Shown here piece by piece: positions 10,434-22,370 of a DNA stretch of 64,000 nt. The stretch lies in assembly GCA_014706385.1 (NCBI GenBank), contig JACGZH010000006.1:62001-126000 (forward strand). The letters run 5' to 3'. The position numbers and the translations under genes are program-made. Origin of the DNA: Phaffia rhodozyma (taxonomy: Eukaryota; Basidiomycota; Tremellomycetes; Cystofilobasidiales; Mrakiaceae). The stretch's first letter is position 1, and every line of letters starts with the position of its first letter. The notes beneath the pieces are model-generated. The model was given only the letters and a program-made list of their open reading frames with translations. It was not told where the DNA came from and ran no database searches.

Positions 10434-13400
10434 CTACTTCCCGGCCAAATCACCAAGCACCAAGTCGATGGTCTTTGCTCTCAATGACGTATCACTAAAC
10501 AACGCCCTCAGCAGAGAGACCAGTTCGGCCTTTTCGAAATCGACCAATCCACCGGTCTCGAATAGGTACGTTATGTCCGCCAATGAGGCCTCCAGGATCT
10601 CGGACAAATAGCAGAACTTCAACCATTTCGGTACGTACGAGACCACCGCGGATGGCGACCCACCGGTGCCCTCATCAGAGTACGAGCAAAAGATTGACTC
10701 TAGCGGATGGAGGGATTTGCAAAGCGCATTCAAGCGCTCACTCTCCTTGGTCGTTATGTCGTCCAGCCCAATGATCTCCCGCAAGATCCTGTCCAGCACT
10801 TCATTCAGTAAGATTCCTAGAACGACGAATGCTCGATCCAACGGGACCAGCGGCTTCCAAACAGTCGATAGTTCCGTCATCCGGTCGATGATTAGTGAAA
10901 TCGCACGGTCACTCTGAGTCGCCCGGTTTTCGAGACTGATGTCTGTAAACCGACCAGCTCCATCGAGTATCGTGTTCAACGCCGTCCGTTGTCGATCCTG
11001 TTAGCAAAGGAGAGGATAACGGACAAGGTGGCCGAGCTGGACTTAAGATCAAATCGCTCCAAAATTGATCGTGCAATGAGGAGAGAAAGAAGAGAAGGGA
11101 ATGACACGAACGATGATCACGTCCAACCATCTCTGACCAGACATCCTCAGAACTTTCACCAGATCGTCCTTTCCAGCCTCTCCTCGGCCAAGCGGGAGAT
11201 GTTCGATCATGCTCGCCAGGTATTCCGTATCGTTCACAGCTTGCATCCCCAGCCCGGGTGAGGACTCGATGAGAGAAGTGTGTGCCACTGGGATGATCGC
11301 TCGGTAGAGAGACAGGACGTCTGAAATTGATCGCATCAACGTCTCGGATGAAGAAGACGAGATTGAGAGAGATTTAGTTCTAGAAACGGCCAAGTATACA
11401 GACATCAGTAGGCGCAAGATGCTTTCAATAAAGTTTGAGTACAAAAAGAAAGACGTACTCGACAGAAGATAGCTCCTCGGCCATCCGAACCAGCTTCTCC
11501 ACAAACCTCACGAGCTCTTTCATCCTCTCGCTTACTACATACCGTTCTTTGATCAACCTCGGTCCTTCAGGGTGCGCCGATTCTTGACCATCCATCGAAA
11601 TCTCATTCCTCATCGGCGCTGGTGATGGCTCGGAAAAGTCCGCCTGATCAGACACATCCATGGCCGATGACGAGACCGAGGGTTGCCTAGAATTCGAACC
11701 GATCACAGTCCCAGAGACCTTTCTACCCAACTTCATTCCTCCCCGACCCCTAGGCCGTGACACCAGATCTTGCTCAGCTCCTTCGGATACGTCGGCGGTC
11801 GAACCGGATCCTGAGCCAAAACTTACCCGCCGGTGCGCTGAAGATGTTGTCGAACCAGCCGATAACGATCGACCGATCTCTCCTAAATTGGACCCACTAA
11901 ACTTTGCTTGTACGCGCTCGAGTCGTTTAGCCTGCCTGGGTACAGCCGTCGAGGTCTTTTTAGTAAAGGAAGGAACGCTAGATTCTTGGTGGGAGCGTTC
12001 GGTATCAGAGTTGAACCCCCAGGCGTCCTCTTCATCATCATTTTCTTCTGTCGAGGGAGCTAGCACAGCAGCCGGCGCAGGAGGAGGCGTCGTCTCGCCA
12101 AACCCCCAGCCATCGTCGTCTTCCTCTTCAGCCACAGGAGATGTGACTTCAACAGTGGAGAACGCTGATGATTCCACTGAACTCACAACAGATGTCTTAA
12201 CCGCCGGCGGCTGATCATCTTCATCGAATCCCCAGCCGTCATCCCCGTCTCCGGCTGGAGCTATATCCGATGGCAGAGATACCGTGGGTTCCGGGAACAC
12301 TGACTCGGCGGAGGTCATCGTCGCCGCCGACGATAGATGGTCCATTCCCAACAAGTGGGTTTCTGGTTTGTCTGCTGATCCTTTCTCTTTACCTAGCACC
12401 TGATGCTCATCCACCCACACTTCTTTCTCCCACGTCCAGCCGCTCCATCCACCTTCACTCGGTCGGCCTTTCGGCTGGACCAAGACAGCCCGAACGTCTT
12501 CCAAAAGTTTGGCCCGTTTCAACTTAGCCCACCGGATTCCTACATCCGACTTGAAAGTCGCCAACTCGGTACTCGATCCGCCGGTCGTTTCGGCTTCCCA
12601 GCGCGTAAAATCATCACATATCTGGATAAAGGCTGGGAGGTCGAGTGGTGATTCTATCAGGCTCAAACACGGTTGAAGATGGTGCCTTTCGACCAACGGA
12701 AAGAGCAAGGGTGCGAGCAATTCTGAAATGTTTCGAGTAGTATCGGGAGATGTATCTTTCGAACTATAAGGGAACGACGGGAAAGCAGTCGACAGGAAGC
12801 CAATCATAGACTGAAGTATGGGTTGCGCGGAAGAGCATTCCGTCCAGCTATTCGAATGAGCAATAGAACCAGCCCTGTCATTGGTGACCATGAATCGAAA
12901 AATGGCCAGTTTTGAGTCGGTGGAGTAACTTGATGAGAAAGCTCGATGAAGAGAGTTTATTTTGGACACAGAAGACGGTGAAATGAAAGCTGGAGTTTGA
13001 AGTAGAGGAATGAATATCTGATTTAAAATTCGATGGGCCAGCGTATTCAGAAGAGTTGGTAGTGTCGCCAAGGTGTGGAGGGAATCTATCAATTCTTGGA
13101 AAGAAACTTTTAGAGAAACAACGTAGCGCGAACGATCAACAAGATGTGCATATCGTAGCATAGGCCGCTTTGGGAATATAACTCGGTCGGACATACCTTG
13201 ATCGTTCTCCTGAACGCGTATCACGCCAATCCCACCCACAGCGTCCCAATCTAACCCAAAGGTACCCTCAAAGATTCGGCCAAGCTGTTCGCTCACTCTG
13301 TCCTTAATAACTCTCAATCTCTCCTCAAGATCTTGTCTCAGTGACTCCATCCTACGGACACCTCGCGAATCAGTCCATGTCCATTCTTCCCTCCTCAAAA

Positions 13401-14172
13401 GTTTGGAACATTCTAGACAGATGGCTACCGATCGAGGAAGGCTCGGCCCGGGGGTCGACAAAAGTTGAGAGAAGGTCGTCTTGTATGTTGATAGTAGTTG
13501 TAGAAAGCGAAGATGATGAGATTCATGGGAAAGGTCATGTTGAATATGGGCATGTGTCTTGATGGTCTCGAGTAAATGAGGAATGAGGGATGACTGGGAG
13601 AACGACAGGTTTGAACCGGGTATGGAACCAGGTGAGCGGAGATAATCTATTCACTGTACAGATGATGCGTACCTACCGTTTCATCTCCGTCTACATCATA
13701 CTCCAGCTTCTCAAGCTTTTCATTTAGGATCGCTGAGCTCTTATTGACTTTAACACTTCCATTTATCAAACTAGACACTTGAGTGTATCGTTCGGTGACC
13801 AGACTATGAATGCTTTTCTAAAAAAACCATTTCAACGCGTCCATCAGAAGGGAAGAAGAAGCAGATCAAGTATTACAAGTCAATATGTAAACCCACATGC
13901 ACCTCGGTGTGAATTCTCGAGATCTTCCGAGAAGGCCAGAATAAAAACATAGAGGTAAAAAACAGACATGCCTGAGTGCTTTGAATGTCCATCCTGACGA
14001 CATCCAGATGCGTGGCCACCTGTTTTGCGCTTAGGCTGTCCCACGGCTCATTGATCAACGGAGCAAGAAGCCGGTCGAGATGAACCGAAGCCGGTGGGGT
14101 GAGAGAGGCTTCAGCATCTAGATCTGAAGTCGAGACAGCCTTCCTCAGGTGAGAAGGGATCTCGAAGGCCAT
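10434..14172 (-). CDS. ZW10: ZW10/Dsl1-family vesicle-tethering protein
   Basis: Likely peripheral ER/Golgi membrane protein, the central subunit of the Dsl1/NRZ tether that captures COPI vesicles; in animals ZW10 also serves at the kinetochore. The ATG at 14172 starts MAFEIPSHLRKA. Coiled-coil-like exons follow to about 13680, then a long exon (to about 11460). That exon contains three acidic tryptophan patches: DDGWGFDEDD, DDDGWGFGE and DEEDAWGF (about 12020-12240). Similar acidic Trp segments in yeast Dsl1 bind coatomer. The C-terminal exons carry LYRAIIPVAHTSL, GMQAVNDTEYLA and VPKWLKFCYLSEILEASLAD, typical of the ZW10 C-terminal domain, ending DLAGK at 10434. A basic Ser-rich stretch (about 11650-11900) lies between. 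Start codons of the ZW10 and thioredoxin genes are 249 bp apart and divergent. Confidence 0.85.
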
Positions 14173-14421
14173 AGTGTGGTTGACAAGCTACCGAGGCGTG
14201 AGGACGTAAGAGGATTCAACAACGAATGAGTGCGAGATGACCGATAGGTTCATCAGAACGTGAGGAGGACGATGGTAGATTGAAATTGGGGAATGTTAGG
14301 GTTAAAGCTGTGCAAGCGTAACAATTGCAAATTAGATCACGTGTTGATTCATCATCACTCCATCGCCTTTAGAACCTCTACATTCGTCCAACAGCTATCC
14401 ACCACCACATTGCTTTACATC

Positions 14422-15252
14422 ATGTTGAACGCTGTCCGATCATCTCTCCGCAACAACCTTGCCGGCTCCCCCAAGCGAGCATTCTCGGTCACACCTCTTC
14501 GGTCGGCTATCTTCAGTTCTGTTGACGTCAAGACGTTTGAGTCTGAAGTGCTCAACGCGAATAAGGACAAAGTCGTCCTTGTAGATTTCTACGCCGAGTA
14601 AGCGATGTATCTGCCAAGAAGGGGTCGTTATCTATTGAATAGTATGCTGAAAAGGAGTTTTTTTCACTTTGTCTGATGAATATGTCTTTTCAGTTGGTGC
14701 GGACCTTGCAAGAGTATGTCATTCGTTGCATGTAGCTATAAAAACCGAGCTGAATTGAGTACCTACTAACTTTCTGTTACTACTTCCTCTTCTCTTCACA
14801 GTGCTCAAGCCTATCTTGACCAAGGTGGCAAACAATGCAGAAGCAAACTGTGATCTTGTGACTGGTTAGTATTCGTCGCTTCTCTAGATTTTTTTCATGG
14901 TTTTGGTCACTGACTCGTAATTCTGATGATGCATCATCAGTGGATACGGAGGAGCTGACGGAAGTTGCTCAAAAGTACAAGGTACATGTGTTTTGACCTG
15001 TTACTTGTTCCTTGGATTGACATTGTAAGACTAAATAGACGATCAATTTGCCTGTTCAGATTGCCTCACTTCCTACTGTCGTTGCTTTCCGCAAAGGAAA
15101 GGAGGTCAGCCGATTTAGTAAGTGTTCTCTATAGAAACTAGTAAGCGTTAGTGCGCTGAGGCAGACGAAACCAGTTTCTGACCGTTCATCCTCCTTTAGT
15201 TGGCGCTCGAAACGAGAAGGCCGTGTTGAGTTTCGTCAACGAGATCAAATAG
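14422..15252 (+). CDS. Thioredoxin, probably mitochondrial
   Basis: Small dithiol oxidoreductase of 136 residues. Six exons were placed: 14422-14597, 14694-14713, 14802-14864, 14941-14981, 15060-15117 and 15200-15252, all in consistent phase. The first about 30 residues are rich in Arg, Ser and Ala with no acidic residue (MLNAVRSSLRNN, then KRAFSVTPLR), which fits a mitochondrial presequence. The thioredoxin fold follows: VVLVDFYADWCGPCK with both active-site cysteines, LKPIL, VDTEE, ASLPTVVAFRKGKEV (with the cis-Pro) and IGARN. The WCGPCK motif lies almost entirely on a 20-nt exon. The nearest known counterpart is yeast Trx3. A cytosolic form could arise only from a later start, and there is no strong candidate. 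Confidence 0.94.
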
Positions 15253-15465
15253 AATTCAATTGTGCTATAGAAATGTATATTTTGATGATGGTTCGCCTAC
15301 CAGTTATGTTTCAAGGTCACATCAATCTCAGACCCAGCTATTCTTACAGATATAAGAGTTGTACCAGTTGTGCCCTTCTCTCTTTTGTCAATGATTGCCA
15401 ACGAGATATTTGATACAAAAAGGATGGGTACTCTCCGCAAGAACCTTGTCGGAGTTCTGGCGAAA

Positions 15466-15524
15466 CACGTGAATTTGAATGTCACGTGCGTGACGCTCGG
15501 ACCTCCCTCCGCCCAGGGTATAAA
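15466..15524 (+). promoter_or_regulatory. Twin CACGTG boxes plus TATAAA element
   Basis: CACGTG occurs at 15466-15471 and again at 15483-15488, 17 bp apart, followed by TATAAA at 15519-15524. CACGTG is the E-box core bound by bHLH proteins such as Cbf1 and Pho4. The TATA element is about 40 bp before the proposed 5' end of the U3-like RNA. No nearby protein gene starts downstream on this strand, so the elements suggest a non-coding transcript. Confidence 0.4.
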
Positions 15525-15561
15525 TTCGTCAGTTTCTGCCCAATCAGTTTTGCTTTTCTTC

Positions 15562-15710
15562 ATTGACCACGTTAGTTCACTTTCCTCCCCCTATGGGTTT
15601 CGCTTTCTTCCTTCAATAGCTGACCTTGTCTCGCTTTGATACGCGTCTTCCCTCCACTCTACAGACTCTGCAGGATTCATTTCTATAGAGATATAACTGG
15701 TCTTGCTAGT
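15562..15710 (+). ncRNA. Possible 5' region of a U3 snoRNA gene with a spliceosomal intron
   Basis: Two pieces resemble U3. The first is ATTGACCAC (15562-15570), like the GAC box at the U3 5' end. The second is ACTCTGCAGGATTCATTTCTATAG (15665-15688), close to the box A/A' region, whose usual core as I recall it is GGATCATTTCTATAG. They are separated by a 94-nt stretch (15571-15664) that starts GTTAGT, contains AGCTGACC and ends CTACAG, as expected of an intron. Introns at this place are known in Saccharomyces U3 genes. Against it, the core has one extra T, which would disturb pairing with 18S rRNA, and I could not place boxes C', B, C and D with confidence. The 3' end is not determined. Confidence 0.33.
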
Positions 15711-16263
15711 TTACACTAGCTACACCACATAAAGCGAGATGCTGATACTCCACCCACACCCCTTCACGGAGGACATGCGGTCTTTTGCTCTTGGTTCTCA
15801 CGAACCAAGGCAGGCCGTCGATGAAGTGGATTGACTCTTGACGTTCTTTGCTTGCAGAGTAGCCGACGGACGACATCGGGGCTGTGGGACGTATCTGATC
15901 GCTTTCTCACCCTGTGGAAACTGTCTTGATTGTTCTTTGAACGAGAAAGAGCGTTTTCTTTGGCAGACTACAGAACTTGGTTTGAAAGAAGACTCTAATC
16001 CTTGCTGTCTGGGCTGTCGTCACTTAATCGAGAATGGGTAGCCGGCACTACGGTTAGGTGGATAATATGGAGTAATCGCTTGAAAGACTGCGTTCTACTC
16101 TGGCTTTGAACATCTAACAGCCATTGGACATTAACAATCTGAGGAAAGACAGATGCGTAAAGCTAAGAAGACAACGAGGAAGGCTAAAGACCAAACACCC
16201 TATCTGCGACGAAATCATAAGAACCAAATCCGCATGTACTCGTGGTATTTATATGAGAATATC

Positions 16264-17135
16264 TTAATTAGATTCTGATTTTGACTCTTCCTCGTGGGTT
16301 CTCTCGAGAACCTGGAGAAGCTTAGACATCATTCCTGGAGGTTGAGGAGGTCCGTTGTTAGTAAGGACTCTGTATGAGTTCATCGGTTGATAAGTTGATG
16401 GGACGACCTGATAAAGTATGAAGTATTCGAGTGGTTAGCATCAATACTCACAACAGTCGGCGTATATCTTCGAACAAAAGTGAGACGAAAGAAGAGAAAT
16501 AGATAGAATAAGAGGAAGACTAAGTGCCCTACCTTCCCATCTTTAACATAGACTGATCCGATGAGATCTTCTGGCTCTCCGGTCCGGGAAGGCATGGGGT
16601 AATTCCGATCGTCTACAACACATAAATATCGTCCACCAAACCAAACATCCAAGTCAGGAAGTGTCAACATTAGAAATCGTCCATCGCGGAGATTAAAGAT
16701 CCAAGGAATATATTCACCACACACATGGACCCAACCTTCTCCTCTTCCGGAAGCTTCTGCACTTATCCTTTCCTCCCCTTCTTCCAGACACTCTCTCACA
16801 GCCTGCTGCAGCTTTCCTACAAATGGTTTGTTCTCTTCAAAGTCATTCAGCCCGACATCTTGGTTATTTGCCAAACTGAGGGGAAGATAGCCTAGAATGG
16901 TGCTTGATGTAGGTATGGCAGGTGGTGTAGAGAGGAAGGAGAGCGCGACTCGAGAGACGGAAGGAAGGACGTGGTAATGAAGGGGATCTGGAGTTTCATC
17001 TAAAGCGGAAGAGTCCGAAGGAGTAGAGTAGAACCGGATTGATGACTGTCTGAGTAGCTGATAAGACCGAGGCAGACAGACAGGTCGGAGAGAGATTGTA
17101 GATCCACTCCAAGTGGAGAAGACGTGTTTGAACAT
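16264..17135 (-). CDS. Conserved mitochondrial protein of unknown function
   Basis: I do not know this protein's biochemical role. Two exons were placed, about 17135-16533 and 16407-16264. The ATG at 17135 (MFKHVFSTWSGST) opens an Arg/Ser-rich, acid-free N-terminus ending near RFYSTPSDSS, which looks like a mitochondrial presequence with a processing site. The in-frame sequence further upstream has no ATG. The body contains LGYLPLSLANNQD, NKPFVGKL, GEGWVHVCGEYIPW, a DDRNYPMPSRTGEPEDLIGSV segment and, after the intron, the C-terminal STYQPMNSYRVLTNNG. The pattern 'RxPxPxDxIGSVxVxxGK...YQPMxxYR' recalls a family of fungal mitochondrial proteins of unknown function. It ends in an acidic tail. 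Confidence 0.72.
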
Positions 17136-17495
17136 GACAGCTCTGATGAAGTTCGAGACAGAATGTGTTTTTGAGATGGTAGATCTGAGCCGATCGAGCC
17201 GCGTGAGACGCGGATGTAGCCGTTGTAACGCTTCTACCAACAATCAAAACTCTTTATCCCTTCTGTTTCTAATGTGGTAATGTTTTTAGAGAAAATATAT
17301 ATTGTTCTGCGCATGATATATATACTATGATAAATTATTCAAGAATGGCTTGATCAATGAGATGAGAGTGAAGAAAGTAGAGAAGCAGAACACGAGATAG
17401 ATTCTGATATGTTTGGTTGAACTGGCAGAGCAAGCAATGATGTATATGCCATTGAAGTAAAGTGCAAAGCAGAGCGAACATGCTGCTATAAAAGC
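17136..17495. other. Intergenic region between same-strand genes
   Basis: About 360 bp is AT-rich near 17270-17340, with TATATAT-like runs. It should hold the 3' end of the phospholipase gene and the promoter of the mitochondrial protein gene. Nothing else is recognisable. Confidence 0.5.
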
Positions 17496-20400
17496 CTATC
17501 CAGAACTCAAGTTGAGATGCACGAAAAGGGATGCAAATAAGAACTGATTGAGTTGTTTGTCCAGTAGTGGCAGATGCCGATATCCTGTACGAATAAATGG
17601 CATTCGATCAACTTCAGAGCAATTGAATAGGGCGAAACCCGCAACAGCGCGAGAAAGTAATGCGTTAATACAACGAGCAGTAGCTGAAACACTAACCTTG
17701 ATTCATACTTCCCAGGGACACACAATACGACGCTATAGTCTGATCCATCGCATCGACTACTGTGCCTTCTCTTCGAACATCAAACTTTACGAACACCAGA
17801 TCAAGCATGTCTTGAGCGCACCGGAACGGCAGAGTCAGGTTCTCTTCCCATGCCGGATCGAATCCATTGTCGTCAACTGTCTTAGTGCGCACTTTAAAGG
17901 ATGACTTTGGAAGTTGCAGTGGCGCTGAAGAGGACGAGGAGACCACATTTGGTGACAAAGGGGCTGACGTGCTTGCTGACGCAGGAAGAATATCAGGGAA
18001 GAAAACGGTGACCTCGACAAACGGATCGATGGTGGGGTGTCTATCCGAATCGCCCAAACTTGGAAGTTGCTGGGCCGATATGATCTCAGGAAACGGATGA
18101 TAAGACCAAAAACGAGAGTTAACTCTGCTGTGTACATAGCTGAGGAATAGTAGAAGAAGGGCAAGGGTCGAAGAACGGATATACTTTTATTCGAAGAACG
18201 AATTTTTCTATCCTCGGTTGATCATCCTTAGATTTTGTTCTTAAAGGAGCAGGCTTTAGGACGTATCCGCTGCGTCCGTTCTTAGCGAACAAAGCTCCAT
18301 TCAGCATGTACGCAGTGTCTACGGGTAATCCGAACGTGAGATATACATGGTCAGTGATCTACCTAACCTGACGAGATGTATGAAGAGCATTGAGCGAACC
18401 TATACTCTGCCAGTTGATAGTGACTAGCTGTGCTCCAGCTGCCCAGTATCGGATTGGATCATAATTGCTGCTACCCAATCTCGTAACACTAGGATACAAC
18501 CGCATCAGATGGGTCCGGTTGTGCTTCACGACATCAGGAAAGCTTTGCTTGAGGATCTTGTTAGCAGTGCGCTCGGAAAGAGAGATCATATGAGAAGGAT
18601 CATAGACCTCTTTTTTGTTGAAGCCTCTGTATTTGACGCCCAAGGTATAGATCAAAACTTGAGCGAGTGCTGGTGAAAATTTGGGCTTAGCAGCCTTCAG
18701 AGGAGGTGCTGTAGGAAGAGTAGATCGATCGTTTGAAGAGAGCGAATAGTGTTGGGGCCTTGTGTTACTCGAAGGTGGAGGAGATCTTTTATCAGAGCTC
18801 GAGCTCTTTCGACGGGATACATGGCGCTTCACTCCGGAGACAAGAGCAGAAGCCTTTCGTAAACCTTCAAAGAAAGGATAAAATGTTATAATTAGAGCTT
18901 TGTCGTGAAGCAGATCGCTGTGTTATCTTGAAAAAATGTACTTACCACCTTCTAGAAACCCTGATTCTGAATTTGTACTCGTCGAGTCCGTTTCCGTAGA
19001 CAAAGGACCGTCGATGACCGCGTTTGAGTCTTTCTCGTTAGGGATCGGAATCTTTGCCTGAAATTGCATGATTGACAACACAGACACGGGTCTCATAAGA
19101 GAACTGTAGTTCGAACGAATGCTGAATCAATAGACTGAAGCATACCTTGAGTAAGATTCTATGCTTGAGATCTTCCGGACTAGGGAGGACGCCCGCCACG
19201 TCTTCCCATCCAGACAAGGGTTCACTCAAGAATCGGATGCCTAGTACCTCTTTAAGTATTCGCACTAGCGCATCTTGTTGTTCCACGCTGCAATGAATCT
19301 CGGCAGAGATGATGATAGGGTAAGGAGAGGCAACAAACGCATATTTGCCGATTGCATGAACGACATCCCGAACAGGCACTTTGCTGGTCAGCGTCCTTCC
19401 GTGGTAGACTACCGGCTCATTATCACCGTCGTAACAATCGACTTTGGCGAGATGCATGAACAAACGACATGTGAGCTCGTCTTATCAGTTCATAGTACTA
19501 TAGTTAGGAGAGAAGCTCGAGAACAGAGGACTAACGTTCTACACTTCTACATCCTTGGAGCAACGCTCGAATGTATCCTTCGACAGTGCTGTCTCCGACT
19601 AGTTGATGACCTATCAAGTAGGTATTATGCGAGCTCGAAACAAAATATTCCGGTAATGGCCTCGTCATGTCGTGCGATACTTTCGATGAACTGTCAGACA
19701 TCACACTATTGTCTGATGACAGAAGAAAGGATGTAAGACCTTCCAACAAGATGAGGGGTTGGTTTGTTGTTGAAGTACTATCCGCAGGTATTTCGGCGGC
19801 ATAGCGAAGAAAGAGAGTTGTTATCTCGGAGGGAGGAAGATCTACCTGAAGTATAAATGAAACGCAAAGTCAATTCGATTTGATCCTCGATGATACAAAT
19901 CAGAAGACCAAAGATTGACGAAAACCGAACTTTTTGCTCCTCTCGGAGGAACCGTCGAAACCCCTGTTCATCTAGTCCAGCCCCATTGGTAATTCTTCCA
20001 AGTAGTCTCTCGATATCCTTCCGCTCTTTCAACTTTTTAACGAATCGCTGAAAACTAGCAAAGTCCAGATGTCCTAATTTGTCAACATCCGCTTCCTATA
20101 GAAAGACAAATCGAGAGTTCAATAGATTTTCAAAGATCGAGTGAATTAGAAGAGGATGAACCACCACAAAAGATAGGGACTGTACCTGAAACCGTGCATA
20201 CAGATCTCGCCTACTACTTGCAATATTTAACCTTCGGCATATTCTAAGAACGCCCTCAAAGTCCAACCATCCATTTCTCTCCGTCTCACCTGATGGACCT
20301 CTGAGCTTGACTTCTCCTGCTACCTCTGCCTGTCTCCATTGTTTCTTCATCCAAACAGCTTTACGCTTCTCTTCTATCGAGCCCCCTTCGCCTAATCCAC

Positions 20401-21776
20401 TGCCGAGTCCTCCAATTCCACCCATGAGCTCCCTTCTGGCATCCCAGAGGGATTGAAGTACTGTGGACCACTCGGCAAACGATTTGGAATCGAGTGCTAC
20501 CAGATGAAGTGCTTTCCATTTGAGAGTTCCGACGGACGTGCCGGAAGACGTCGTCGGAGAGGAAGGAAGGAGCTTATTGTTCGAAGTAGCGGTTGAAGTA
20601 TAGATGATCGTAATCCAACGCGAGGCATGCGCAGGGGAAAGTTGAGTGGTATACGAGAACTGATCGATGAAGGATTGGGCAGAGTTTGTCAAACGAATCT
20701 CTCGGATGCTTTCAATGTCGACTACGTTTAGAAAAAGCGCGCAAGATCAAAGACGACGTTTTTTTCTAATTTAGCGAATGCATACTCTTCTCAGTCGAGA
20801 CAAGAATGATAGAAAAGGAACTATACTCACTGACGCCCCCCTTCTTACTTGGCCATTCAATAGTTCCTTTGTCGCCATCCAGTTTGAAAATGGTCTGCTG
20901 AACTTTCTTGGCCGAAACTTTGAGCATTGAAACTCCCTCCTGCAAGAGTCTCGGCACTGTTCCCTCCGTGGTCATTAGAGAGCTTGACATAGAAGACGAT
21001 GCTGTTGTCTGAGAATAATTTTGTAATAGGCTGGGGCGAGGTTCAAACTGACGACCAGGAGCATTGATATCGAGTACGGCCTGGTCCGAAGGGGGAACAA
21101 CGACATGATCGTGACTTTCTAAAGCAGATGCAGATGCAGATGCGGGTGTGATGTCTGGCGTGGATTCGGGCGGAATGCGATGAGAAGGAAGAAGTTCGGC
21201 GGTTGATGGAGAACAGACCAAAGGACTTTCCCCACAAGTAGATAAACCAGGCCGTGAATCGGCTTCAGGGTTAGCAGAGGGAGGCTCTTCTGGAACAGCC
21301 TGTTGATGATCTGGGAAGTAGCTTGGGAACGACGGGGACGACACGCAACCTCCTCCAGGCCTAATACTGCCTATTGATTCTCTTCGAGATTGATCTTTCT
21401 CACGAATCAAGTCCGTCTCCTGCGCAAACTGTTGATTGACGGTCATCTCGTGTTGAACGTTGGCCTCATCCTGAACGATCACCCATTCGTCCTTTCCTTC
21501 TGCTCCTCTACCAGAAGCCTCTGATGAGCCCATCGGAGGTCGAGTCGAACTCTTGTCTTTGATTTTTCGAACGAGTCCCAATACAGGATTAGGTTTCGTT
21601 GGAGGCTTTTTAAAAAGTGATGATGCTGAGCCAAGTTCATCACCTAAAGTAAGATTGTCTACCACAAGAGGAGGCTCGAGACCTGAACTGGAAACCAGCT
21701 GAGCGTGAGGGGCAGTGTCTGCGGGAGCATGATCATCTGTGATTGGAGCCCGAGGTATACACGACTGATCATCCAT
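17496..21776 (-). CDS. PLC1: Phosphoinositide-specific phospholipase C
   Basis: Calcium-dependent enzyme that cleaves PtdIns(4,5)P2 into diacylglycerol and inositol trisphosphate. The ATG at 21776 opens a long Ser/Pro-rich extension. A PH-like domain follows (about 20930-20420, WITIIYTS and LHLVALDSKSFAEW), then an EF-hand-like helical region (20360-19780). The X domain (19750-19140) has SSSHNTYLIGHQL, LDCYDGDN, VVYHGRTLTSK and IIISAEIHCS, so both catalytic histidines, the Asn and the calcium-binding acidic residues are present. A basic Ser-rich linker leads to the Y domain (LIYTLGVKYRGF, SLSERTANK, LMRLYPSVTRLGSSNYDP, NGALFAKNGRSGYVLKP). A C2 domain follows (DPFVEVTVF, DNGFDPAWEENLTLPF), and the protein ends FVHLNLSSG. 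It is larger than animal delta isoforms because of the N-terminal extension. Confidence 0.93.
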
Positions 21777-22370
21777 GAAGAACTTGAAAGATAAGGCCTT
21801 CGAGGCTGTATGTCGGGTTGTACAGTGGCTGAGAGATGGAAGATGAGCAGATGATAATATCTCATCTATAATAGAATATTTGTGTGAAGGTCAAGAGACA
21901 ATTAGTTCACACGTGCAAGGACCTTGCCTCTGTTGAACCACTTCTCTATAATCCGGTACTTCCGGTCCATCTCAAGAACATGTCCGTTATCACCCTTCTC
22001 TCATTATTTCCTAGACACATCAACAAATGAACTGAGTGTACAGATATGTCACTGTGTCTTGAATATCAGGCGTGAGGTTGGAAGAGGGAATGAGTGCACA
22101 GTTCCGGCAACCAAAAATGCAGCGAATTGATATAAGGTAAAGAATGGCAAGAAGAAGAGAAAAAGAAGGAAAGAAAAGATACGAAGAAACAACTCTCCTC
22201 GTGGCATTCTTTCCTCACAACTATCACTCAAAGGATCTAAACTACGAAAGGAAAATTTGCTTCAGAGCTCGGCGTAAGAGAGAACAACAAGACCACGTAT
22301 CCAACCATATCGCCCTGCCATTCTCCGTTTCCCTCGCGTCATGTAGAAGCCATTGTATGAGCGATGTCAA
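21777..22370. other. Intergenic region
   Basis: About 590 bp lies between the start of the phospholipase C gene and the end of the V-ATPase gene. A short ATG-initiated basic frame near 22144-22374 has no family resemblance and I do not accept it as a gene. The promoter of the phospholipase gene should lie near 21780-21950. Confidence 0.45.

Larger units (their letters stand above)
15253..16263. other. Gene-poor convergent region with promoter-like elements
   Basis: This kilobase lies between the 3' ends of two protein genes, yet holds promoter-like signals: two CACGTG boxes at 15466-15471 and 15483-15488 and a TATAAA at 15519-15524, all read toward the right. Just downstream is a sequence resembling the 5' end of U3 snoRNA. 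No protein exon is supported. From about 15720 to 16260 there are short inverted repeats, for example around 15795-15815, but no recognised RNA. Confidence 0.5.

Noticed and set aside
13605..13640. Another GGTTCAAACC B-box-like sequence on the minus strand.
   Set aside because: It lies in a coding exon of the ZW10 gene (reading PGSNLSFSQ), and no cloverleaf can be drawn.
17136..17243. A longer N-terminus for the mitochondrial protein starting at 17243.
   Set aside because: The codon at 17243 is TTG. The ATG at 17135 also begins a good mitochondrial presequence.
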